From: Polaromonas sp.
Lineage (GTDB): Bacteria > Pseudomonadota > Gammaproteobacteria > Burkholderiales > Burkholderiaceae_C
Length of the DNA stretch: 64,000 nt
Assembly (NCBI GenBank): GCA_025362315.1
Contig: JANYGP010000019.1
Coordinates: 1 to 64,000 of the forward strand
Reading direction: 5' to 3'
Position numbers and translations under genes: made by a program. Below are positions 1 through 7,952 of this stretch, in pieces (the first letter of the stretch is position 1; the number at the start of each line of letters is the position of its first letter). Under the pieces are notes generated by a model. The model saw only the letters and a program-made list of their open reading frames with translations. It did not search any database and had not been told where the DNA came from.

Positions 1-272
1 TCGGCTTCGCATCTGGCCCCACGCCGTCACTGCCACTGAACCTGCCTTTGCTCAAAGGCGCGTCCATCGTCGGCGTGTTCTGGGGCGGCTTTGCCAAGGC
101 AGAGCCCAAAGCCAACGCCGCCATGATGGCTGAGCTGGCCAGCTGGTATGCACAAGGCAAGATTAAACCAGTCATTGACAGCACCATGCCCATGAGTGAG
201 CTGAAGGCTGCCTACGCCCACATGGGCTCACGCGGTGTCAAGGGCAAACTCGTGATGGTCAATGAGGCATAA
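1..272 (+). CDS. C-terminal part of a zinc-type alcohol dehydrogenase / NADPH:quinone oxidoreductase-like protein, truncated by window start
   Basis: Frame open from the window edge; GFASGPTPSLPLNLPLLKGASIVGVFWGG...GKIKPVIDSTMPMSELKAAYAHMGSRGVKGKLVM is typical of MDR-family C-termini. Confidence 0.8.
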   Translation, partial: GFASGPTPSLPLNLPLLKGASIVGVFWGGFAKAEPKANAAMMAELASWYAQGKIKPVIDSTMPMSELKAAYAHMGSRGVKGKLVMVNEA

Positions 273-526
273 ACAGATCGACACTTCGAAATAGACAGCG
301 CCCGGTATCGTGCATGAATTGAACCGTCACTCAGCATCTGAAATCCGCCCTCTTTGCCAGGCATGAATGAAGCCTCAGACTTTAAGGTGTGGGGCAACAT
401 TGAGCCCTTCATGCTGTTCGGACTGTTTGGATAGTTCACCTACAGTGTTGCGGCGTTCCGGCCGACATTGCCGAATGTCAAAAAAAATTGAATCTACTGG
501 GTGTGGGAACCCGTATCCATCAGACA

Positions 527-542
527 GACGTAACTTTACGTC
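527..542. promoter_or_regulatory. Inverted repeat GACGTAA-CT-TTACGTC upstream of TonB receptor gene (possible operator)
   Basis: Perfect 7-bp arms with 2-bp centre, about 30 bp before the start codon. Confidence 0.35.
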
Positions 543-572
543 ATTGATCAGAACAATTCAGGGAGAATCATT

Positions 573-2741
573 TTGCAAACATCTGGCAGTCAGCCTGCTA
601 ATCAGCGCCAGTTCTTCAAGTTAAGTCAAATTGCTTCTGCGCTTACATGTGGATGTTTGTTTGCCAGCGCAGCTTGGGCCCAATCAAACCCTGCAAATGG
701 TAGCTCTGGCCCTGACTCTGCCTCTGGCCTGGTTGCCAATCCAGGTTCCAACCGCCCAGCAGTTCTGACACCAGTGCAGGTTGTGGGTTCCCGCAACAGC
801 GTACTGGGCATTGCAGGCACGGCCAATGAAGGTGTCATCACGCAGGAGCAGCTTGATGCACGCACGGTTTACCGCCCTGGTGAGTTGCTCGAGGCTGTGC
901 CGGGCCTGGTGGTCAGCCAGCACAGCGGTGAAGGCAAGGCCAACCAGTTTTACCTGCGGGGTTTTAATCTTGACCATGGTACTGACCTGCGCACAACAGT
1001 TGACGGCATGCTGGTTAATCAGCGCAGCCATTCCCATGGGCAGGGCTGGACCGATGTGAATTTCATGATTCCCGAATTGGTCACGTTGCTGGACTACCGC
1101 AAAGGCCCGTTCTATGCTGCAGAGGGCGACTTTGCATCGGCTGGCTCTTTGAATGTGCGCTATGCCGACACCTTGGCAAAAGGCATTGCCAGTATTGGCA
1201 TTGGGCAATATGGTTTTGTTCGTACTTTGCTGGCTGCTTCACCTGAAGTGGGCAGCGGTGAAAGGCAAGGTAATTTTCTTTACGCAATTGAACTTGTGAA
1301 AAACAATGGCCCGTTTACCGTCGGCGATGACTATCGAAAGCGTAATGCAGTGTTGCGTTACAGCCAGGGCACTTCGCAAAACGGTTTTAACGTGACGCTG
1401 ATGGCTTATGACGCCAAATGGCATGCAACTGACCAGATTCCACGCCGCGCAGTAGCCGCTGGCACGCTGGGCCGGTTTGATGCAGTGGATCAATCCGACG
1501 GAGGACGTGCCAGCCGCTACAGCCTGTCAAGCGCATGGCGTCAATCTGAGGGCAATACGTTTACCGAAGTCAATGCCTACGTCGTCAGGCACAGTCTGGA
1601 GCTTTTTTCAAATTTCACCTACTTTCTCAACGATCCAATCAATGGTGACCAGTTTGTGCAGCCTGATCGGCGCACCACGCTGGGTTTGAATGCCAGCCGT
1701 ACATGGTCATCTGAGTTGGCAGGCCGCAGTTCCGACACCACCTGGGGCGTGCAGTTGCAAAACGACAGTATCCGCAACGCGTTGCAAAACTCTGTTGAAC
1801 GCCAGGTGATTTCCACAACCCGTGCAGACCGCATCATCGAGCGCAGTATCGGACTTTATGCAGAAAACAAAACCCAGTGGACAGACAGATTTCGGACCGT
1901 GGCAGGTGTGCGGGCCGACCATTTCCGCTTTAAGGTGAACAGCGACAACCCAGCAAATTCCGGCACCGCGTCGGCTACCAAATTCAGTCCCAAACTGAAT
2001 CTGATATTCGGTCCATGGAACAAAACCGAGCTTTACGCCAGTACGGGCTACGGATTTCACAGCAACGACGCTCGCGGTACAACCATCACACAGGACCCAA
2101 AAACTGGCTTGGCGGCTGACAAGGTGCAAACATTGGTGCGTTCAAAAGGCCTTGAAGTAGGCGTTCGCAGTGAATTTATTCCAGGATTGCAAAGTGCAGT
2201 GTCCCTTTATCGGCTGGATTTTGATTCGGAGTTGACTTTTGCGGGCGACGCAGGCACCACTGAGGCCGGCCGGCCCAGCAGACGGCATGGCGTAGAGTTT
2301 TCAAATTATTTTAAGGTCAACCGCTGGCTGACCGTGGATGCAGACCTGAGCTTCGCGCGTGCCCGTTATAGGGGCAACGATCCGGCAGGAAACCATATTC
2401 CCGGGGCAGTAGAAGGTGTGGCATCCCTGGCAGTGGCAGTCGACAATCTGGGGCCTTACTTTGGTGCGGTGCAGCTGAGATTTTTCGGCCCTCGCCCACT
2501 GATTGAGGACAATTCGGTTCGCTCCAGCAGCACAGCTACGCTGAACGGGCGCGTCGGTTACAAATTCAGTCCGAAAGTCAGGCTTGAACTGGAAGCTTTT
2601 AATTTGACGAATCGCAAAAACTCGGCCATTGACTATTACTATATATCGCAATTAAAAGGTGAAGCCGCGCCTGTTGCTGATGTTCACTTTCATCCAATTG
2701 AAAAGCCATCTTTGAGGTTGACGCTGGTTGCCAATTTTTAG
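573..2741 (+). CDS. TonB-dependent outer membrane receptor
   Basis: 722 aa; plug region (RPGELLEAVPGLVVSQHSGEGKANQFYLRGFNLDHGTDLRTTVDGM) and C-terminal beta-strand ending in F. Confidence 0.88.
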   Translation: MQTSGSQPANQRQFFKLSQIASALTCGCLFASAAWAQSNPANGSSGPDSASGLVANPGSNRPAVLTPVQVVGSRNSVLGIAGTANEGVITQEQLDARTVYRPGELLEAVPGLVVSQHSGEGKANQFYLRGFNLDHGTDLRTTVDGMLVNQRSHSHGQGWTDVNFMIPELVTLLDYRKGPFYAAEGDFASAGSLNVRYADTLAKGIASIGIGQYGFVRTLLAASPEVGSGERQGNFLYAIELVKNNGPFTVGDDYRKRNAVLRYSQGTSQNGFNVTLMAYDAKWHATDQIPRRAVAAGTLGRFDAVDQSDGGRASRYSLSSAWRQSEGNTFTEVNAYVVRHSLELFSNFTYFLNDPINGDQFVQPDRRTTLGLNASRTWSSELAGRSSDTTWGVQLQNDSIRNALQNSVERQVISTTRADRIIERSIGLYAENKTQWTDRFRTVAGVRADHFRFKVNSDNPANSGTASATKFSPKLNLIFGPWNKTELYASTGYGFHSNDARGTTITQDPKTGLAADKVQTLVRSKGLEVGVRSEFIPGLQSAVSLYRLDFDSELTFAGDAGTTEAGRPSRRHGVEFSNYFKVNRWLTVDADLSFARARYRGNDPAGNHIPGAVEGVASLAVAVDNLGPYFGAVQLRFFGPRPLIEDNSVRSSSTATLNGRVGYKFSPKVRLELEAFNLTNRKNSAIDYYYISQLKGEAAPVADVHFHPIEKPSLRLTLVANF

Positions 2742-3082
2742 ACCTTGGGTAAATTAATAGTTGATGATATTTTTTAATCGACCGATCGCAATTGCGGGCG
2801 ACTGACTGTTGTTGCTGTTATTTTTGTTGTTGTTGTTAATTTTGCTGTCGATTAAACATTTTGTTTTAATAACTTTATAGGGACCGCTGCCTGAAAATAG
2901 GAATGAAACCGCCAACACGGTTAAATACGCAGTCGATAACGCAGCTCTCGCTACTGCATTTCCTGCTCCGTTATGGCGTGCAGTCCTACGCTTTTCTTGT
3001 GTTCAATTTTATTGAATCTAATTATCCTTACGGTGCGTAACTGCTTGACAGCATTTGCTGTTTTTAATTTGGAGAAATCACC

Positions 3083-4738
3083 ATGAAAATGAAACCAAGT
3101 CAGTTGTTGAAGGCTTGCCTATTGACAATTGCTACCACCGGGGTTGTAACAGGGGCTCTGGCCTCCAGCCACCGTGAAGCACCCAACATTACCAACAGCC
3201 CCAAGGTTGACGGTACTGACTTTTACATGTTCCGAAGCTATGAAGGCGTTGCTGCCAATGGCGCGGGGGGACGTTCTGACTATGTGACGCTGCTGGCAAA
3301 CTATCAGCCCCTGCAAGCACCGTACGGCGGACCAAATTATTTTCAGATGGACCAGAATGCTTTGTACGAGATCCATGTCGACAACAACGGCAACGGTGTG
3401 GAAGACATCACTTTTCAATTTCGTTTTAAAAACGCCTTGAAGTCCATCCCCCTGACAATTGGGTCAGCCAGCGTGGCCGTTCCGCTGATTCAGGCTGGCA
3501 CTGTCAAGGATTTGAACGACCCCAATCTGAATGTCAACGAAACCTATTCCGTGAATATTGTCCGGGGAGACCGCCGCAAAGGGACGGTTTCGGCCATCAC
3601 CAAAACCGGTGGCGGTTCTAGTTTTGAAAAGCCGGTTGACAACATTGGTGTCAAGACCATCGCTGACTACGCAACCTACGCCGGCAAGCACATTCACACC
3701 GTGACGATTCCGGGCTGCCCTGCCGGCAAAGACCAGGGGAAAGTGTTTGTGGGTCAACGCCAGGAAGGCTTTGCTGTCAATCTCGGGCCGGTTTTTGACT
3801 TGGTCAATGCACCAGCTGGGGTACTGCTTGATCCTGCCAACAAGGACGCGGCAGGACAAGGCGGCAAAAATGTGATTCAACAGGCCAATGTCACTACCAT
3901 TGCATTGGAAGTTCACAAAGACTGCCTGACGGCAGGTGGAGACCCGGTCATTGGTGGCTGGACAACTGCCAGCTTGCGCCAAGGCCGCCTGCTGAACGGC
4001 AAACCTGCTTCTGGCAACGACAATGCCACAAGGCAAGGCGGAGCCTGGGTTCAGGTGTCCCGACTGGGCAATCCGCTGGTCAACGAGCTGGTCATTGGTC
4101 TGCCCGACAAAGACAAGTTCAATGCTTCAAGCCCTAAAGATGACGGTCAGTTTTTGACCTATGTGTCCAACCCGACCTTTCCAGCATTGCTGGGAGTTGT
4201 GCTCGCGGGCGATGCCAAGGCAGTCGCTCCCGTCAACTTGCCGCGTACTGATCTGCTGACCACGTTTCTGACCGGAATTACCGGTGTCAACAAGCCAGCA
4301 ACGCCAACGCCTTCGGAAATGATGCGCCTGAACACTGCAATCGCGCCCGTGCCGTTTGCAAACCAGAATCGTCTTGGCGTGGCAGGTGAAGTGCTGCGTG
4401 TCGGTGGCACAGCCAATCTGGCTCAAGCGACTGATCTGGCTGGCTATCCCAACGGTCGTCGACCCAAGGACGACGTTGTTGACATCACATTGGTGGCAGC
4501 AGTGGGTGGCCTTTGTGCGATCAATGGAGCCAATGACTCGTTGAAACTCAATTCAGTACCTGGTGTCGCGTCACTTACTTCAAAGTGTGATGCAACTGCT
4601 CTGACTGCATTGATGGCGGCACCAGGCGCCAACGGCCTGCCAAATGCAGCTAACATTCATGACGCGGTAGACCAGGCAACTGTGCCGTTTCTTGGAGCTT
4701 TTCCGTATTTGAACACCCCGAACCCCGGTTCCAGGTAA
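3083..4738 (+). CDS. DUF4331 domain-containing secreted protein
   Basis: Signal peptide followed by SSHREAPNITNSPKVDGTDFYMFRSYE, the characteristic DUF4331 N-terminus. Confidence 0.85.
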   Translation: MKMKPSQLLKACLLTIATTGVVTGALASSHREAPNITNSPKVDGTDFYMFRSYEGVAANGAGGRSDYVTLLANYQPLQAPYGGPNYFQMDQNALYEIHVDNNGNGVEDITFQFRFKNALKSIPLTIGSASVAVPLIQAGTVKDLNDPNLNVNETYSVNIVRGDRRKGTVSAITKTGGGSSFEKPVDNIGVKTIADYATYAGKHIHTVTIPGCPAGKDQGKVFVGQRQEGFAVNLGPVFDLVNAPAGVLLDPANKDAAGQGGKNVIQQANVTTIALEVHKDCLTAGGDPVIGGWTTASLRQGRLLNGKPASGNDNATRQGGAWVQVSRLGNPLVNELVIGLPDKDKFNASSPKDDGQFLTYVSNPTFPALLGVVLAGDAKAVAPVNLPRTDLLTTFLTGITGVNKPATPTPSEMMRLNTAIAPVPFANQNRLGVAGEVLRVGGTANLAQATDLAGYPNGRRPKDDVVDITLVAAVGGLCAINGANDSLKLNSVPGVASLTSKCDATALTALMAAPGANGLPNAANIHDAVDQATVPFLGAFPYLNTPNPGSR

Positions 4739-4759
4739 GCAGACTGACAAGGAAACACC

Positions 4760-5005
4760 ATGAGAAAACTTAATGTATCGCTCGCATTGGCAGTGATCAG
4801 TACCGCTGCATTTGTATCCGCATGCGGTAGTAACAGTGACCCAGTAGCTGTGATTGATCCATCGACGCAAACAGGTCAAAGTGTTCAAAAAACACTCGAC
4901 TTCATCATGGGTCTGATTGCCAACAATGACGAAAACAGTGACCCGATAGATATCAATGCCATCACGCTGGCAGTTGATGATGCTGCCGAACCCAGCGCGC
5001 TTTAA
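4760..5005 (+). CDS. Small putative lipoprotein
   Basis: 81 aa, signal peptide with lipobox-like SACG; 22 bp after the DUF4331 gene. Confidence 0.6.
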   Translation: MRKLNVSLALAVISTAAFVSACGSNSDPVAVIDPSTQTGQSVQKTLDFIMGLIANNDENSDPIDINAITLAVDDAAEPSAL

Positions 5006-5041
5006 ATACTTTTGAAATATTTGTATTAGCAAGCGAAACAG

Positions 5042-5085
5042 AAAAGCCCGGCACTGCGCGTCAAGCGGGTTGTCGGGCTTTTTTT
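5042..5085 (+). terminator. Rho-independent terminator
   Basis: AAAAGCCCG...CGGGCTTTTTTT hairpin plus T-run after the lipoprotein gene. Confidence 0.75.
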
Positions 5086-5152
5086 CGCCCTGAATTTTAC
5101 TGCCCACAGATTCGCAAAAGCGGGCAAACTTCAAGAACTCCACAAGCTACAA

Positions 5153-6373
5153 ATGAGCTGCAACAACAAACAAGCTTTTATCGTCCGCCTGGTTCAATGT
5201 GCTGTTCTGACAACAGCGGTATGCCAGTTTCAGCCACTGGCCGCGGGACCAGCTAAGAACCTGCAGCCCGCCACGGATGATGTGGTTCTGGAAGTGTTGC
5301 CTTCCATAACCCGGTCTCGCACGGCGCGCAGCATGTCAGATACCAGACAGGCTGTCGCAGCTTCCTCTGTTGCAAAACCCGTGGATGCCAACGCTGCCAC
5401 AGCACAGGCACGGCAAGACATTGCTGTAGCTCGCCGAACGGGTGACACCCGCTACTGGGGTCGTGCACAGGCAGCGCTGCAGCCCTGGTGGAACCGCCCG
5501 GATGCGCCGGTGGATATAGCTGTTCTGCAAGCTACCGTGCAGCAAGGGCGCCATGAGTTTGAAGCATCGCGAAATATCCTGACAGCAGCATTGGCCCGCG
5601 CACCAAAGCACGCCCAGGGGTGGCTGAATCTGGCGGCGCTGGAGCGGCTATCGGCTCGCTACCCAGAATCATTGAACGCCTGCGATGCTGTGGCGCGTGC
5701 GGGTCAAGCCCTGTATGCCCAGGCCTGCCAGCTTGAAACACAGTCTTTGCAGGGTCAATACAATTCGGCAGCCCAAGGCTTGCAAATGCTGATTGCGCAA
5801 ACCCCCGACGCTGGGCAGCAAAGCTGGCTTTATTCCTTGCTGGCAGAAAGCCAGGAACGGGCGGGGCAAATGCCTGCAGCTGCAAATGCCTATCAGCGCA
5901 GCCTGAAACTTGACGCTGACCTCTACACAGCTATTGCTTATAGCGACTTGCTGCTTCGCTCAAACAAACCACAGCAGGCGCTCAGTGCGCTAGCCACATT
6001 GCCCGATACCGATGCTGTGGTGTTGCGGCGGGCTACTGCCTTGAAGCGTTTAGGTGATACAAACTGGAGCACGGCGCGGGCCCAGCTGAAAGATTATTCA
6101 GCAGAACTGGTGCGCCGGGGCGATGATCCAGCGCTCCACGGCCGCGAGCTGGCACTGGCCGCGTTGTGGCTGGACGAAGACGCACCGGCAGCGCTGGTAC
6201 TGGCACGCCGCAACCTACAGTTGCAGCGTGAGCCTGTTGATTGGTGGGTCGCATTGCAAAGCGCGCAAATGGCCAGGGACGCTGCTGCACTAGCTGAAAT
6301 TCGGACTGCACTGCTTGCTACCGGCTTGCAGGACACTCGCCTGGCAACGCAGGCAACCAAGGCGCGGCCATGA
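5153..6373 (+). CDS. TPR-type secreted/periplasmic protein
   Basis: Tetratricopeptide-like repeats (ARAPKHAQGWLNLAALERLSARYPESLNACDAV; ANAYQRSLKLDADLYTAIAYSDLLLRSNKPQQAL). Confidence 0.7.
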   Translation: MSCNNKQAFIVRLVQCAVLTTAVCQFQPLAAGPAKNLQPATDDVVLEVLPSITRSRTARSMSDTRQAVAASSVAKPVDANAATAQARQDIAVARRTGDTRYWGRAQAALQPWWNRPDAPVDIAVLQATVQQGRHEFEASRNILTAALARAPKHAQGWLNLAALERLSARYPESLNACDAVARAGQALYAQACQLETQSLQGQYNSAAQGLQMLIAQTPDAGQQSWLYSLLAESQERAGQMPAAANAYQRSLKLDADLYTAIAYSDLLLRSNKPQQALSALATLPDTDAVVLRRATALKRLGDTNWSTARAQLKDYSAELVRRGDDPALHGRELALAALWLDEDAPAALVLARRNLQLQREPVDWWVALQSAQMARDAAALAEIRTALLATGLQDTRLATQATKARP

Positions 6374-7785
6374 TCGGCAGGCAGCTTGTGGACAGGTGCG
6401 TCGGCACCGCTGTGCTGCAAATTATGGTTGTGCTAACGCTGGCGGGCAATGCGGGAATCGTACAGGCCCACAAAGGCAGTGATGCATATCTTGATGTCCA
6501 GGAAACAGTGGATCCGGCTGTTGGAAAAACAGCTTCAAACACATCGGCCACTTCAGCTGCCCGCCCGGCAGTGGATCGAAGTTTCAAATTTGTATTTTCA
6601 GTGGCCATCAAAGACCTTGATCTGGTGCTGCCGGTTGATGCCAACGCCGACGGAAAAGTCACCTGGGGTGAAGTTAAAGCCGTTACACCCATGGTGTTGG
6701 CACTGTTGAATGAAACAGTCAACCTTGACCAGGGGCAGGGACAAGCAGCCAATGCCGGGACTTGTCTGCTGGATTGGCGGTCCGATGGTGTCGAACGACG
6801 AAGCGATGGCGCTTACCTGCGCTTTGCTGCGAATCCTCGTTGCCCAGCAATTCAGGCAATTTCATTGCGTTACAGCCTGCTCAAGGAACAGGACGCAACG
6901 CACCGTTTGCTGGTAGCTGGCCGCATTGCAGGGCAAGACCTGTTGACCACCACATCGCCGCTGCAAACAGCAGCCTTGCCGCTTGGCCGTTCAGCCGCGG
7001 TTTTGCCTGCGCCTGCCGCTGGCAACTCAGGAAGCAACATAGCTGCTGTGCCAAACCAAGCGCTGTCCGCGGGTCGCTGGCAAGCATTGCGAGCTTATTT
7101 TTTGCTTGGCGTGCACCACCTGCTGGAGGGTTTTGACCACCTTGCTTTTTTGCTGGCGCTGGTGCTACCCCTGCGGCTTAAATTGCACTTTGAGTCAAGG
7201 CGCAAAGCACATCCGGACCAGGCGCTGCAGTTGCAGACTGCGAGCCGCCAGCAAAGCACACAATCCGATATGAACGGTGCCACTTCAACGTCAGCAACAT
7301 CAGACCCAATACCGCTTACTCGCACATCCGGCAGCAAGGCCTGGCGGGCCTTGTTACGCACCATCACGGCTTTTACCGTTGGACATTCAGTCACGTTGAT
7401 GCTGGCAACGTTTGGCGTGACCCAGGCCTCGCCCGCGTGGGTTGAGCCAGTCATCGCTGTCTCAATTGGTGTGACTGCATTGTTGAATCTTCGGCCCGTA
7501 TCATGGGTACGTGTCGATGTTCTGGCACTGGTGTTCGGCATGGTGCACGGTTTCGGTTTTGCGGGATTGCTGCAGGAAGCAGCTGCCCCAACTGGCCTGC
7601 TACCGTGGGCGTTGGCAGGTTTTAATCTGGGCGTCGAAGCAGGACAATTGATCGCAGTGACTGCCTGGGTGTTGATCTCCCAACTGGTTGTGGACAAACC
7701 TTGGTACGCCAATGTCGTGGTGCGCGGCGGGTCCGCGGTGCTGATCGCTACAGCAGCATTCTGGTTTTGGCAGCGGGTGGTATGA
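6370..7785 (+). CDS. HupE/UreJ-like integral membrane protein with periplasmic N-terminal domain
   Basis: GVHHLLEGFDHLAFLLALVLPL, FTVGHSVTLMLATFG, FGMVHGFGFAGLL motifs; ATGA overlap with upstream TPR gene. Confidence 0.82.
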   Translation: MIGRQLVDRCVGTAVLQIMVVLTLAGNAGIVQAHKGSDAYLDVQETVDPAVGKTASNTSATSAARPAVDRSFKFVFSVAIKDLDLVLPVDANADGKVTWGEVKAVTPMVLALLNETVNLDQGQGQAANAGTCLLDWRSDGVERRSDGAYLRFAANPRCPAIQAISLRYSLLKEQDATHRLLVAGRIAGQDLLTTTSPLQTAALPLGRSAAVLPAPAAGNSGSNIAAVPNQALSAGRWQALRAYFLLGVHHLLEGFDHLAFLLALVLPLRLKLHFESRRKAHPDQALQLQTASRQQSTQSDMNGATSTSATSDPIPLTRTSGSKAWRALLRTITAFTVGHSVTLMLATFGVTQASPAWVEPVIAVSIGVTALLNLRPVSWVRVDVLALVFGMVHGFGFAGLLQEAAAPTGLLPWALAGFNLGVEAGQLIAVTAWVLISQLVVDKPWYANVVVRGGSAVLIATAAFWFWQRVV

Positions 7786-7838
7786 AGATGGTCGGCGAAC
7801 AGCACAAACATGGCAATTGACCATCCACTGACAGCCAT

Positions 7839-7890
7839 GTACTATTAATTTAGTAGCTGCTTGCGCACGTATTACGGTCGTCCCGCAGTA
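7839..7890 (+). repeat. Dispersed ~50-bp repeat, copy A
   Basis: tactattaatttagtagctgcttgcgcacgtattacggtcgtcccgcagta. Confidence 0.65.
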
Positions 7891-7952
7891 TTATTCCAAG
7901 GTAACAATCCTAAAAAACTGCAATGCTTTTTTACCAAGCCAGGTCTAGCAAT

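Noticed and set aside
4580-5143. 187-aa minus-strand ORF over the small lipoprotein and terminator
   Set aside because: Spans a terminator and the opposite-strand gene with signal peptide; no domain signal
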